Below, piece by piece: positions 20,263-29,503 of a stretch of 64,000 nt of DNA. The stretch lies in assembly GCF_001186365.1 (NCBI RefSeq), contig NZ_LDTZ01000017.1, positions 186,001 to 250,000 on the forward strand, read 5' to 3'. Made by a program: the position numbers and the translations under genes. How positions within the stretch are numbered: the first letter of the stretch is position 1; every line of letters begins with the position of its first letter. The notes under the pieces were generated by a model. That model was given only the letters and a program-made list of their open reading frames with translations, did no database searches and was not told the origin of the DNA. Source of the DNA: Gordonia jacobaea. GTDB taxonomy: Bacteria > Actinomycetota > Actinomycetes > Mycobacteriales > Mycobacteriaceae.

Positions 20263-22200
20263 TCAGGCTGCGTCGGCCAGCGGTGGGCCGAGGCTGTCTG
20301 GCGGGTCGACGCCGCCGAGCCGGTTGGGGCCGTCTGGTGGGGCTGGACCTGTTGGCGCTTCCGGGTCTGTGGGCGGCTCGGGGTCGAGTTCGAGTGGCCT
20401 GGGGAGGTTCCATCGGATGTCGACCCGCCTGCCGAGAGGCCGAGTATCAGCGGAAGGCATCCCATCCGCCAGCGCGAGTTCGACGCCGGTGAGCGTCTGA
20501 CATGCCACCTGCCTGCTCGGCGGGTCCGGCACCGAGGACGGCGACACCATCCAGGCGCCCACTGCGTCAGCGACCACCATCCGGCCGCTGGCCGTGTCTG
20601 TGACGTTCTCGGCGCCCACTCTGCTGGAGGCTCGCGCGCCGATCTCGGTGACCTTCGCGTCTGTACCTGACCCGGTGGCGCGTGCCGCGGCTGCGGCTTG
20701 GTTGCTGGCGTGTTCAGCGGCGAGGTAGTCGCGGAAATCGGCTTTAACGTCGGCGATCCGGTTGATGCGTTCCGGATTCTCCGGCATACCCGGCTTGGCG
20801 TTCAATCGCCACGCAACACGTCCGGCGTAGGGGCCGTCGGTGATCATGCGGGTCGTGAACTGCCCAGGCTTCGGGCCAACCCTGCGGTTGTGCACATCAC
20901 AGGCGGGAACCAACTGGTCGATATCGGTGAGTCCGCCGTCGGCCCAGTCTTTGGCGGCGTGATGCATCTGCACTCTGCTCGCGGGCTGGTTACAGCCCGG
21001 TGCCGAACACATCTTTCCGCCGGGTGAGGCGAACGAGGCGAGTCGTTGTCCGAGTGACGCGATCCGTTTCGACCGACCCAAATAGAGCGGGATGCTGGTG
21101 TGGTCACCGAACACCGCCAAATACTGACTCGCGCCACTCGCTGCGGCCATCTCGATCACGTCGTGGATGGGCAGGAGTGTTCCGGATGTGGTTTGTGCGA
21201 TTCCCGCCTGCTCTTCGAGTTCCTGCAGGCTGGTGGTGACGATCACCTGAATCGGCAACCCCCGATGAGTGTTACCCAACATCCCTGACTCGAGTACCTG
21301 CCCAAGTAGGGCAGAGAAGGCGTCGTGGTTGCGTTGCGCTGGCGAGCGTTCATCACGCAGCGCCGCGGCCGCGACCTGGTCAGCATTCGCGGTGGTGATC
21401 GGCCCGACCGGCGACTCCGGATCGTCCGGGTTGTTCATGCCCGGTTTGGCCCACGCATCCAACACTGTGTCGAGCCGTGCGCGGGCGGTCGGATCGAGAT
21501 CGGCGGTCAACCGCGACATGAGTTGCGCGTTCTGTCGGTTCACCCACAGGCGGCGTCGACGTTTACGGTCCTTCGCGGTGGTCAGCGTCCCGTCCGGATC
21601 GAGGTGCGCCAACAATCGTGAACCCAAATTGGTGATTTCAGCGGGCGTGAATTGGACCGCGTAGCTGGCCATCTGTGCTTCGGCGGCAGCTTTCGTCTCG
21701 GCCGACACTTCACCGGGGATTGCCTCCAGCACCTCCAACACCGCCCGGACATGGGCGCCCGCGACCCGACCCTCGACCACATAGCCGGCCAACGTGGGAC
21801 ACGACGGCGGTAGTCGGTCGCCGCAGATCGTGGTGAACGAGCCGGTCGCGGCGATCACCCGATGCCGCGCCGCGGGGTCACCGATATGCAGACCATGCCC
21901 CATGAAGTTACGAATATCGCGGAAACCCAACGCGCGGGGCAGGTCGCGGTCGGAGGCTTCCACAATCAAGCGATCCGTCACCGCACCCGCAGTCCGCAAC
22001 GCTAACCGTTCGGCCTCAGCAGTGGCTTCCACCAGCGCCGCGTCCGATACCAACGACACATCGACGGCAGCCAACTCATCCAACACCCCAGCAAGCCGCG
22101 ACAGCTTCTCCGCCACCACCGCATCCGCCGACCCCACCGCAGCAGTGGCCAAAGCCGAAGGCGCGCCACCGGCCCCAACGTCATTGCTGTTGCTGTTCAC
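20263..22200 (-). CDS. DUF222 / HNH endonuclease domain protein (13E12 repeat family)
   Basis: About 645 residues. An N-terminal DUF222 domain (~1-340) is followed by a C-terminal HNH nuclease: MCSAPGCNQ supplies zinc cysteines, then MHHAAKDWADGG and DQLVPACDVHNRR, near residues 400-445. A Pro/Gly-rich tail follows. This is the family called REP13E12 in M. tuberculosis, several members of which are DNA-damage inducible and mark mobile or phage-attachment regions. GTG 22200, with GGGGGTGG upstream, is chosen over GTG 22221. A near-consensus SOS box lies 79 bp upstream. It belongs to an accessory block. The biochemical target is unknown. Confidence 0.88.
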   Translation of the reverse strand: MNSNSNDVGAGGAPSALATAAVGSADAVVAEKLSRLAGVLDELAAVDVSLVSDAALVEATAEAERLALRTAGAVTDRLIVEASDRDLPRALGFRDIRNFMGHGLHIGDPAARHRVIAATGSFTTICGDRLPPSCPTLAGYVVEGRVAGAHVRAVLEVLEAIPGEVSAETKAAAEAQMASYAVQFTPAEITNLGSRLLAHLDPDGTLTTAKDRKRRRRLWVNRQNAQLMSRLTADLDPTARARLDTVLDAWAKPGMNNPDDPESPVGPITTANADQVAAAALRDERSPAQRNHDAFSALLGQVLESGMLGNTHRGLPIQVIVTTSLQELEEQAGIAQTTSGTLLPIHDVIEMAAASGASQYLAVFGDHTSIPLYLGRSKRIASLGQRLASFASPGGKMCSAPGCNQPASRVQMHHAAKDWADGGLTDIDQLVPACDVHNRRVGPKPGQFTTRMITDGPYAGRVAWRLNAKPGMPENPERINRIADVKADFRDYLAAEHASNQAAAAARATGSGTDAKVTEIGARASSRVGAENVTDTASGRMVVADAVGAWMVSPSSVPDPPSRQVACQTLTGVELALADGMPSADTRPLGRRVDIRWNLPRPLELDPEPPTDPEAPTGPAPPDGPNRLGGVDPPDSLGPPLADAA

Positions 22201-22278
22201 GTGCCGCCACCCCCGCCCCACGTCATGTCGAATATGTGTTCTACATTACCCGACAATACCGACAGCGTCGAGGAATTC

Positions 22279-22294
22279 TCGAACAATGTTTCGA
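22279..22294. promoter_or_regulatory. Mycobacterial-type SOS (LexA) box upstream of the HNH gene
   Basis: TCGAACAATGTTTCGA matches the mycobacterial consensus TCGAAC-N4-GTTCGA at 11 of 12 fixed positions. It lies 79 bp upstream of the start of the 13E12-type HNH gene and 42 bp from the stop of the DsbA-like gene, so it belongs to the HNH promoter. Confidence 0.65.
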
Positions 22295-22335
22295 CCTTGT
22301 GGACAAGCGTTTCGCGGAGTCCCGGTTGACGTCGA

Positions 22336-22989
22336 TCACGCAGACGCTGCCTCATTCACGGCGGCGGTGAGTTCGTCGATTGTGGACGGTTGGAGCCGCT
22401 TCCCGTCGAGGAAGAACGTGGGAGTGCCTTGTACGCCCAGGGACAGGCCGTCGGCGACGTCGGCGCGGATTCGTTCGAGCGTGGCGGGGCTGTTGTAGGC
22501 GGTGTCGAAGGCTGCCATGTCGAGGCCGAGGTCAACGGCGAAGGTACGGAACAGGTCGTCGGCGGGGACTTGCTGTTCACCCCACTGGGATTGGGTGGCG
22601 AACATGCGCTGGTACATCTGCTCGAACCGACCCTGCTGGGCTGCGGCTTCGACTGCACGAGCAGCGCGTTCGGCGTTGAAATGTCCAGGCATCGGGAAGT
22701 AGCGGACGACGAAGGTGACGCGGTCGCCATAGGCTCGCCGCAGGTCCTCGATGATCGGGTAGACGGCGCCGCAGGCTTCGCACTCGAAGTCGAGGAATTC
22801 CACGAACTGCGCCCGGCTCTGCTCGGGCGAGGACAGGCGGTGACTGTCGGGGCGTACAACGAGATCAGACACTTCGGCAGTATCAGCCGGAGTCGGGGAC
22901 GTGGCGTCGTCGATGGCAAAAACGGCAACACCGATGCCGACGAAGATGGCAGCGAGTACCGCCCAGGCGATCTTGATCGGTTTGCTCAC
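22336..22989 (-). CDS. DsbA-family thioredoxin-fold protein, membrane-anchored
   Basis: 217 residues. One N-terminal membrane helix (~7-26, IAWAVLAAIFVGIGVAVFAI) anchors an extracytoplasmic thioredoxin-fold domain of the DsbA/Thioredoxin_4 type. The redox motif is Cys70-Glu-Ala-Cys73 (FLDFECEACGAVYP). The cis-proline loop is GVQGTPTFFL. It probably acts as a thiol oxidase or disulfide carrier outside the membrane. It lies 46 bp behind the cation transporter gene on the same strand, so it may belong to the metal-responsive operon headed by the CmtR-like regulator. No DsbB or VKOR partner is in the window. Confidence 0.88.
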   Translation of the reverse strand: MSKPIKIAWAVLAAIFVGIGVAVFAIDDATSPTPADTAEVSDLVVRPDSHRLSSPEQSRAQFVEFLDFECEACGAVYPIIEDLRRAYGDRVTFVVRYFPMPGHFNAERAARAVEAAAQQGRFEQMYQRMFATQSQWGEQQVPADDLFRTFAVDLGLDMAAFDTAYNSPATLERIRADVADGLSLGVQGTPTFFLDGKRLQPSTIDELTAAVNEAASA

Positions 22990-23035
22990 GCGTTCAACTC
23001 CGAGGCGATGTCGTAGGGGAGTGGCATCGGTCTGA

Positions 23036-23824
23036 TCAGGCCGACTGCGACGCGTCGGGTGTGGCCCTCGGGGTAGCGCCCTGGCCCGTCACCTCCGTGC
23101 TGCAGCAGTCGCACCCAGCGGGCTCGCCGGCGCGCTGGCCGATGCTGGGCGCACAGCACGTGTCGCCCTTCCATGCGTTGATGCCCTCGCGGACCGCGAT
23201 CGCGGCGATGACAAGAGCGGCGATCGGGTCAGCCCACGACCATCCGAGCAGGCTGTTGAGAAGTAACCCGAGCAACAGTACTGCCGAGAGGTACGTGCAC
23301 AGCAAAGTCTGTTTGGAGTCGGCCACCGCGCTCAGCGAGCCGAGTTCACGGCCGGCGCGACGTTCCGCCCACGACAAAAGCGGCATGATCAGCAAACTGA
23401 CTGCCGCCAAGACAATCCCTATCGACGAGTGACGCGCCTCGCCACCAGTACCGAGGAGGGAACGGAGCGAGTCCACGCTCACGTAGGCCGCCAGGGCGAA
23501 GAACGAGAACGCGATGATCCGTAACGCGACCTTCTCGCGCCGTTCCGGATCCGAACCCGCAAACTGCCAGGCAACCGCGGCTGCCGACGACACTTCGATG
23601 ACCGAATCCAGGCCGAAGCCGATCAAGGCCGTCGAGGACACACGCGTGCCCTCGCCGATCGCGATCACAGCTTCGACGACGTTGTAGGCGATGGTCGCCG
23701 CGACGAACCACCGAATCCGACGCTGTAGCAACTCCCGACGGGCAACACTCAGCGCCGGCCGACTCGCATCGGGGAGACCCACCGACGGCCGACCCACCGA
23801 CGGGAGACCCAGCTCTTCGGCCAT
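23036..23824 (-). CDS. Cation transporter (CDF-like) with Cys-rich C-terminus
   Basis: About 262 residues with five to six membrane segments between residues ~28 and 225. The usual CDF HxxxD metal sites are replaced: LIGFGLDSVIEVSS keeps Asp and Glu, and VADSKQTLLCTYLSAV keeps Asp and adds Cys. The tail is cysteine-rich (DTCCAPSIG, then GCDCCSTEV), suggesting binding of thiophilic metals. ATG 23824 overlaps the regulator stop as ATGA, so the two are translationally coupled and the metal named by the regulator (Cd, Pb or Zn) is the likely substrate. The frame is open upstream to 23989, but only antisense to nothing protein-like. Confidence 0.8.
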   Translation of the reverse strand: MAEELGLPSVGRPSVGLPDASRPALSVARRELLQRRIRWFVAATIAYNVVEAVIAIGEGTRVSSTALIGFGLDSVIEVSSAAAVAWQFAGSDPERREKVALRIIAFSFFALAAYVSVDSLRSLLGTGGEARHSSIGIVLAAVSLLIMPLLSWAERRAGRELGSLSAVADSKQTLLCTYLSAVLLLGLLLNSLLGWSWADPIAALVIAAIAVREGINAWKGDTCCAPSIGQRAGEPAGCDCCSTEVTGQGATPRATPDASQSA

Positions 23825-24159
23825 CAGCAGCAACCATGCTCGTCGGAGGTTGGACAACACGTCGGATCGACCGCGAGAACCAATCCGAGCAAGTCGTCCA
23901 AGGCGTGGGCAATCCGGCCGTCGGTCAGCTCGTACCGAGTGCGGCGACCTTCGGGTACCGCAACAACAAGCCCGCATCCCCGCAGGCAAGCAAGATGGTT
24001 CGACAAGACCTGGCGTGACACCCCGATCGCCTCGGCCAACTCCGCGGGATACGCGCCACCATTCCGCAGTCGCAGCAGCACCTGCGTACGCGTCGAGTCT
24101 GACAACGCGTATCCGAACCTCGTCAGCGCATCGCGTTGACTCGCCGCCACAGTCTCCAT
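23824..24159 (-). CDS. ArsR/SmtB family metal sensor, CmtR-like
   Basis: About 111 residues: a winged-helix repressor aligning well, from memory, with mycobacterial CmtR. LSDSTRTQVLLRLRNG, SNHLACLRGCGLVVA and the ending LAVDPTCCPTSDEHGCC all correspond. The CxxxC in the recognition-helix region (CLRGC) matches the Cd/Pb ligands Cys57 and Cys61 of CmtR. The C-terminal CC supplies an equivalent of Cys102, with two more cysteines at the end. ATG 24159 is chosen because it gives the CmtR N-terminus and leaves the inverted repeat outside the gene; upstream in-frame starts would place it inside. It heads the transporter operon. Confidence 0.85.
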   Translation of the reverse strand: METVAASQRDALTRFGYALSDSTRTQVLLRLRNGGAYPAELAEAIGVSRQVLSNHLACLRGCGLVVAVPEGRRTRYELTDGRIAHALDDLLGLVLAVDPTCCPTSDEHGCC

Positions 24160-24191
24160 GAATACAGACGGTACATCCATTTCTGTATTCA
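24159..24191. promoter_or_regulatory. Perfect 10-bp inverted repeat, putative operator of the CmtR-like regulator
   Basis: TGAATACAGA (24159-24168) and TCTGTATTCA (24182-24191) form a perfect inverted repeat with a 13-base centre. It abuts the regulator start codon and resembles ArsR/SmtB operators built on TGAA...TTCA. De-repression by metal would then switch on the regulator, transporter and perhaps the DsbA-like gene. Confidence 0.7.
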
Positions 24192-24325
24192 CGACAAGCT
24201 GAACCCTTTCAGAGCCAGGCCGCCGGGATCGCCGTCGCGCAGCACCCTCGACGACCGTGGAGTCAGCCCCCGAGTTCTCCAAGCCGCCGCGTCGTCGAGT
24301 CGGAGCTGCGGCTAACGTCGGGCAG

Positions 24326-25057
24326 GTGCACTCACTCGCCGACTGGCTGATCGACCTGATCAGGTCGGTTCCGGTGTGGGCGGTCTACCTGATCGCCGGC
24401 GGCGTCGTGTTTCTGGAAACCGCGGTCATCTTCGCGGGTCTGATCATGCCCAGCGAGGCACTCCTCCTTGCGGCGGGCGTGGCTGCAGGCGTGGGCAATA
24501 CCAACCTCGGCGTTCTGATCACGGTGGCCTGTGTGTGCGCGATCGCGGGCGATGCGGTCGGATTCTGGTTCGGAAGAGTGGGCGGCCCGCGCCTGATGGA
24601 ATCGCCCCTCGGGCGACGGTTCGGCGAACAGCGATGGGAACGGACGAGCGCGCGGCTCAATCAATCCGGAATGTTGATGGTCGCCGCGAGTCGCTGGGTC
24701 GGTTACGTCCGCACGCTCATGCCGAGGGTCGCGGGGATGACCGGGATGCAGTTCGTGCGGTTCGGCCTCGCCGACATCGTCGGGGCCGTCAGTTGGGTGA
24801 CCGCCGTGCTGCTCGCCGGGTACTTCGCAGGCGCAGTCCTAGGTGCGACGATCCTGCTCTACGTCGTGATCGGGTTGGTGTGCTGCGCGGCTGTCTATGT
24901 GCTCGTCGTGTTCATCCGGCGTCGACTCGCCGCGCGGGCGTCAGCGGGCGTCTACGGCGTCGTGACTGCGGCTGTAGCGGGTGGCCAACCAGGAGCAGAG
25001 AATGAGCTGGATCTGGTGAAAGATCATGAGCGGCAACACGATCAGCCCGACGACTGA
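24326..25057 (+). CDS. DedA family membrane protein
   Basis: About 243 residues. The DedA/SNARE-associated core is clear: FLETAVIFAGLIMPSEALLL, then GDAVGFWFGRVGGPRLMES and the conserved ASRWVGYVRTLMPRVAGMTG. Four to five membrane helices follow the family pattern. DedA proteins act in membrane-lipid homeostasis, proposed as undecaprenyl-phosphate or phospholipid flippases. GTG 24326 is chosen; an in-frame start at 24257 would add a hydrophilic extension. It is divergent from the CmtR-like gene, and its last 117 bp overlap the 3' end of the opposing BASS gene. Confidence 0.87.
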   Translation: MHSLADWLIDLIRSVPVWAVYLIAGGVVFLETAVIFAGLIMPSEALLLAAGVAAGVGNTNLGVLITVACVCAIAGDAVGFWFGRVGGPRLMESPLGRRFGEQRWERTSARLNQSGMLMVAASRWVGYVRTLMPRVAGMTGMQFVRFGLADIVGAVSWVTAVLLAGYFAGAVLGATILLYVVIGLVCCAAVYVLVVFIRRRLAARASAGVYGVVTAAVAGGQPGAENELDLVKDHERQHDQPDD

Positions 25058-25927
25058 GCCGCCGAACAGCACCGTGGCCATCGGTAAGCCGGTGGCGAGG
25101 CTCTTCTTGGTACCGCAGAACTGAATCGCGATGGCGTCGGCGCGGCTGAATCCCAGTCGCCGCGCGCTCCACCAGGTGAGTGCGAGCATCACGATGACCA
25201 ACACCGCAGCGATCACCGCGACCGCCACCACCTGCCACGCACTCACGATCGACCAGATCCCGTTGCGGACGCCCTCGCTGAATGCCGCGTAGACGACGAG
25301 CACGATCGACGCTCGGTCGACGAACTTGGTCGGCTCGGCGTATCGCTTGAGGAACGGCGCGACCAGTGGTCTGCAGAGCTGGCCAGCGATGAACGGAACC
25401 AAGATCTGCAGCAGGATCTGGATGACCGACGACGCCGAGATGTGCACCCCATTCGTACCGCTCATCAGGGCCACCACCAGCAGTGGAGTCAACACAACAC
25501 CGATGAGGTTCGACGCCGAGGCGCTCACGATCGCCCCTGGGACGTTGCCGCGGGCGATCGAGGTGAACGCGATCGACGACTGCACCGTCGACGGCACCAG
25601 CGTCAGGTACAGCAGGCCGGTGTAGAGGTCGTGACCGATCAGCGGTTCGACGAGGGGCCGTATAGCCAGGCCGACGAGTGGGAACACCAGGAACGTGAAC
25701 GCCAGAATCGTCAGGTGCAGCCGCCAATGTGCCAGCCCGTTGAGCGCTTCACGCGGATGCAGGCGCGCGCCGTAGAGGAAGAACAGGAATCCGATGGCGA
25801 TCGTGACCGCCCAGTCGAGAACCTCGGCAAAGGTCCCGCGCGCCGGGAAGAACGCGGCCACGACGACCGCAGCGAGAATCGCCAGAACGAAGCCGTCGAT
25901 CGGAGACCGGGCGAGGAGTCGGCGCAC
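24941..25927 (-). CDS. Bile acid:sodium symporter (BASS/SBF-like) family transporter
   Basis: 328 residues, nine to ten membrane segments. The SBF_like (SLC10A7/YfeH-type) pattern is visible: FLFFLYGARLHPREAL, LYLTLVPSTVQSSIAFTSIA with an unwound helix, and IQFCGTKKSLATGLPMATVL with the conserved crossing motif. It probably carries an organic anion with Na+. GTG 25927 starts three bases after the SdpI stop codon, so the two genes form an operon. The 3' end overlaps the convergent DedA gene by 117 bp. No specific substrate can be assigned; arsenite exporters of the Acr3 type look different. Confidence 0.87.
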   Translation of the reverse strand: MRRLLARSPIDGFVLAILAAVVVAAFFPARGTFAEVLDWAVTIAIGFLFFLYGARLHPREALNGLAHWRLHLTILAFTFLVFPLVGLAIRPLVEPLIGHDLYTGLLYLTLVPSTVQSSIAFTSIARGNVPGAIVSASASNLIGVVLTPLLVVALMSGTNGVHISASSVIQILLQILVPFIAGQLCRPLVAPFLKRYAEPTKFVDRASIVLVVYAAFSEGVRNGIWSIVSAWQVVAVAVIAAVLVIVMLALTWWSARRLGFSRADAIAIQFCGTKKSLATGLPMATVLFGGSVVGLIVLPLMIFHQIQLILCSWLATRYSRSHDAVDAR

Positions 25928-25930
25928 GTC

Positions 25931-26479
25931 CTATTGAATGGGTGCGCGGTCGGGCTGTGCCGGTGCCGTACCGCTCGACGAATCGTCAGTGCTGCACATG
26001 CCGCGCAGCGTGCACGACGCGCAACTATCGGTGCCGCAGTCGGCGGCCGCGCTGGTCTGCTCAGGTTCCGCGGCATGTGCGTCGTCGACGCTGCCGTGAT
26101 CCGACGAGCAGCAACTGCAGCCCGCATCATCAGCCGGGGCGACGGCGTCGGCCGCGCGCACCGCGTAACCGCTCACAGCGCCGACGATCAGAACACCAGC
26201 AACAAGCGCGACTAGTCCGAACACCACCGACCAGCCGCTGTCGACGGCGAGCGTCAGCGCGCCACCGGCGAACAAGATGAGCGCCGCGCCCAGTGTTCCG
26301 GGGGCCGCGATGCGGTTGGCCAGCGTGAACACCTCGGCCGAGGCCATCGTCGAATCGGTGCGGACTCCGAAGTATCGGTTGCGCGGGAGTCGGCCGATCA
26401 GGCCCGCCACTCCGACCACCAGCCACACCAGGGCCAGCACAAAGACGCATACCGAGACGACGATCGACACCACACTCAC
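25931..26479 (-). CDS. SdpI family membrane protein with Cys-rich tail
   Basis: About 182 residues. Three membrane helices (~5-25, 58-78, 83-110) match the SdpI/YhfL family, including [17 protein letters not shown] between helices 1 and 2. SdpI gives immunity to a sporulation toxin in Bacillus; actinobacterial relatives are uncharacterised. The C-terminal half is hydrophilic and carries a CSCCSS cluster and [16 protein letters not shown], suggesting metal binding. GTG 26479 is chosen with GGTGGTCGG upstream; upstream readings would run into the leuS leader. It is the first gene of an operon with the BASS transporter and is divergent from leuS. Confidence 0.8.
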   Translation of the reverse strand: MSVVSIVVSVCVFVLALVWLVVGVAGLIGRLPRNRYFGVRTDSTMASAEVFTLANRIAAPGTLGAALILFAGGALTLAVDSGWSVVFGLVALVAGVLIVGAVSGYAVRAADAVAPADDAGCSCCSSDHGSVDDAHAAEPEQTSAAADCGTDSCASCTLRGMCSTDDSSSGTAPAQPDRAPIQ

Positions 26480-26552
26480 CCGACCACCATACTTTTCCCG
26501 CCCATCCGACGTCGATTTCAGGGCAGGTGAAGCCACGATTTACCCTGGTGAG

Positions 26553-29489
26553 GTGAGCACCGCCGACATCTCCACCTCTGAGGGCGCCGCCGATCAGGCG
26601 AGCACCGACCCAGCTTCCGCGACTCCGGGGCACCGTTACACCGCCCGACTCGCGGGCGAGATCGAGGAGCGCTGGCAGCGCGAGTGGACTCAGCGCCACG
26701 CTTTTGAGGCACCCAACCCGGTCGGACCGCTGGCCGGCGACATGAGTGCCTTCGACGGCAGCGGCCCCGACGCCTCCGACAAGCTCTTCGTCCAGGACAT
26801 GTTCCCGTACCCGTCCGGCGCGGGCCTGCATGTCGGACATCCGCTCGGCTTCATCGCCAGCGACGTGTTCGCGCGGTTCCAGCGCATGTCGGGCGCCAAC
26901 GTGCTGCACACCATGGGCTTCGACTCCTTCGGTCTACCGGCAGAGCAGTACGCCGTGCAGACCGGTACGCACCCCCGCACGACGACCGAGGCCAACATCG
27001 AGCGCTACCTCGGCCAGATCCGACGCCTCGGCCTCGGGCACGACGAGCGACGTCGAGTCGCCACCACCGACGTCTCGTTCTACCGCTGGACACAGTGGAT
27101 CTTCCTGCAGATCTACAACGCCTGGTACGACGACGAGGCCGGCAAGGCGCGTCGCATCGACGAGCTGATCGCCGAATTCGACAGCGGTGCACGCACTCTC
27201 GACGACGGTCGGGTGTGGGCAGATCTGTCGGCCTCCGAGAAGTCCGACGTCGTCGACTCGTATCGTCTTGTCTACCTGAGTGATTCACTCGTCAACTGGG
27301 CACCGGGCCTCGGTACCGTGCTGGCAAACGAAGAGGTCACCGCCGATGGCCGAAGCGACCGCGGGAACTTCCCGGTGTTCCGCAAGCACCTGCGGCAGTG
27401 GATGATGCGCATCACTGCGTACTCCGACCGCCTGCTCGACGACCTCGAGGTGCTGGATTGGCCCGAGAAGGTCAAGACCATGCAGCGCAATTGGATTGGG
27501 CGATCGCGCGGTGCCCAGGTGCAGTTCCCCGTACCGGGTGTGCCGGCACAGGCCGATGGCGAGGTGACCGTCGACGTCTTCACCACGCGACCCGACACCC
27601 TCTTCGGCGCCACCTACGTGGTGCTTGCCCCCGAACATCCGCTGGTCGACCCGCTCACTGCCGCCGCATGGCCATCGGTTGCCGAGGGCGCGGCGATCGA
27701 TGAGCGGTGGACCAACGGCGCGTCGACGCCCGCCGAGGCGATCAAGAACTATCGCGCGTCGATCGCGGCGAAGTCTGATCTCGAGCGGCAGGAGAACAAG
27801 GAGAAGACCGGCGTCTTCACCGGGTCGTTCGCGACGAATCCGGTTAACGGACAACAGGTTCCGGTCTTCGTCGCCGACTACGTGCTGATGGGCTACGGCA
27901 CCGGCGCGATCATGGCGGTCCCCGCACACGACTCACGCGACTACGAGTTCGCGACGGTCTTCGGACTGCCCATCGTCGAGGTCATCGGCTCCGAGGCAGG
28001 CATCTCTGAGGAGGCATACGTCGGCGACGGTCCGCTGGTGAACTCGGGCTTCCTCGACGGCAAGAACGTCGATGACGCGAAGACCGCGATCATCGAATGG
28101 CTCGAAGAGCAGGGCACCGGACAGGGCACCGTGCAGTACAAACTGCGCGATTGGCTCTTCGCCCGTCAGCGCTACTGGGGCGAGCCGTTCCCGATCGTCT
28201 ACGACGAGGAGGGCCGCGCGCACGCACTGCCCGAATCGATGCTGCCCGTTGAGCTTCCGGAGGTCGAGGACTACGCGCCCGTCGCCTTCGACCCCGACGA
28301 CGCCGACAGTGAGCCGAGTCCGCCGCTGGAGAAGGCATCGGACTGGATCCACGTCGAACTCGATCTCGGCGACGGTCCGAAGAAGTATCGGCGTGACGCA
28401 AATGTCATGCCGCAGTGGGCCGGAAGCTCCTGGTATCAACTGCGCTACATCGACCCGACCAACGAAGAAGAGTTCTGCGCCAGGGAGAACGAGGCGTACT
28501 GGATGGGTCCGCGGCCGGAGCTGCACGGTCTCAGTGATCCGGGCGGACTCGACCTCTACATCGGCGGCGTTGAGCACGCCGTTCTGCACCTGCTGTATTC
28601 GCGCTTCTGGCACAAGGTGCTCTTCGACCTCGGCTACGTCACCAGCAGTGAGCCGTATCGAAAGTTGTTCAACCAGGGCATGATCCAGGCGTACGCCTAC
28701 ACCGATTCACGCGGCATCTACGTGCCTGCCGAAGAGGTCACCGAGGTCGACGGCGAGTTCGTCTACAACGGTGAGAAGGTCACGCAGGAGTACGGCAAGA
28801 TGGGCAAGTCGCTGAAGAACTCGGTGACTCCCGACGACATCGCCGCCGAGTACGGCGCAGATACGTTGCGGCTCTACGAGATGTACATGGGCCCACTCGA
28901 TCAGTCGCGTCCGTGGGCAACGAAAGACGTTGTGGGACTGCAGCGATTCCTGCAGCGCGCATGGCGCCTGGTCGTCGACGAGGAGTCCGGTGCCGTCCGC
29001 GTCGCCGACATCGAACCCGACGACGAGACACTTCGCCTGCTGCACAAGACAATCGCGGAGGTCCGTGAGGATTACAACGGCCTGCGCGACAACATCGCCG
29101 TCGCCGCGCTGATCAAACTGACCAGTCATCTGACCAAGCAGTTCCCCGACGGCGCGCCGCGCAGCACCGTCGAACAGCTCGTCCTGATGCTCGCGCCACT
29201 CGCGCCGCACATCTCCGAGGAGCTGTGGTCGCGGCTGGGCCACGACGAACTGCTGGTGCGCGGACCGTTCCCGGTCGCCGACGAGCGCTACCTTGTCGAC
29301 GACACCGTCGAGATCCCGATCCAGGTCAAGGGCAAGGTCCGCAGCCGCATCACGGTGCCCGCCGACGCCGACGAGGAGACGATCCGCGCCGCAGCACTCG
29401 ACGACGAGAAGATCCTCGCGATCCTCGACGGCCAGCCGCCGCGCAAGGTGATCGTCGTGCCCGGCCGAATGGTGAACATCGTCCCGTAG
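26553..29489 (+). CDS. leuS: Leucine--tRNA ligase
   Basis: About 978 residues, the size of actinobacterial class I LeuRS. The HIGH signature appears as HVGH near residue 93 ([14 protein letters not shown]). The CP1 editing domain (~300-510) contains [20 protein letters not shown] and the [15 protein letters not shown] loop. The second signature is Lys749-Met-Gly-Lys-Ser (KMGKSLKNS), a common LeuRS variant of KMSKS. An anticodon-binding domain and a C-terminal RNA-binding domain ending GRMVNIVP complete it. GTG 26553 is chosen; the open frame upstream lies over the divergent sdpI gene. Essential for translation. Confidence 0.96.
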   Translation: MSTADISTSEGAADQASTDPASATPGHRYTARLAGEIEERWQREWTQRHAFEAPNPVGPLAGDMSAFDGSGPDASDKLFVQDMFPYPSGAGLHVGHPLGFIASDVFARFQRMSGANVLHTMGFDSFGLPAEQYAVQTGTHPRTTTEANIERYLGQIRRLGLGHDERRRVATTDVSFYRWTQWIFLQIYNAWYDDEAGKARRIDELIAEFDSGARTLDDGRVWADLSASEKSDVVDSYRLVYLSDSLVNWAPGLGTVLANEEVTADGRSDRGNFPVFRKHLRQWMMRITAYSDRLLDDLEVLDWPEKVKTMQRNWIGRSRGAQVQFPVPGVPAQADGEVTVDVFTTRPDTLFGATYVVLAPEHPLVDPLTAAAWPSVAEGAAIDERWTNGASTPAEAIKNYRASIAAKSDLERQENKEKTGVFTGSFATNPVNGQQVPVFVADYVLMGYGTGAIMAVPAHDSRDYEFATVFGLPIVEVIGSEAGISEEAYVGDGPLVNSGFLDGKNVDDAKTAIIEWLEEQGTGQGTVQYKLRDWLFARQRYWGEPFPIVYDEEGRAHALPESMLPVELPEVEDYAPVAFDPDDADSEPSPPLEKASDWIHVELDLGDGPKKYRRDANVMPQWAGSSWYQLRYIDPTNEEEFCARENEAYWMGPRPELHGLSDPGGLDLYIGGVEHAVLHLLYSRFWHKVLFDLGYVTSSEPYRKLFNQGMIQAYAYTDSRGIYVPAEEVTEVDGEFVYNGEKVTQEYGKMGKSLKNSVTPDDIAAEYGADTLRLYEMYMGPLDQSRPWATKDVVGLQRFLQRAWRLVVDEESGAVRVADIEPDDETLRLLHKTIAEVREDYNGLRDNIAVAALIKLTSHLTKQFPDGAPRSTVEQLVLMLAPLAPHISEELWSRLGHDELLVRGPFPVADERYLVDDTVEIPIQVKGKVRSRITVPADADEETIRAAALDDEKILAILDGQPPRKVIVVPGRMVNIVP

Positions 29490-29503
29490 CGGGCCGCGGG
29501 GTT

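Noticed and set aside
20263..22200. The HNH gene as part of an insertion sequence or homing element
   Set aside because: No terminal inverted repeats, transposase or interrupted gene is seen; DUF222-HNH proteins are usually free-standing.
26277..26552. N-terminal extension of leuS of 92 codons
   Set aside because: It overlaps the divergent sdpI gene and is not LeuRS sequence; GTG 26553 gives the normal enzyme length.
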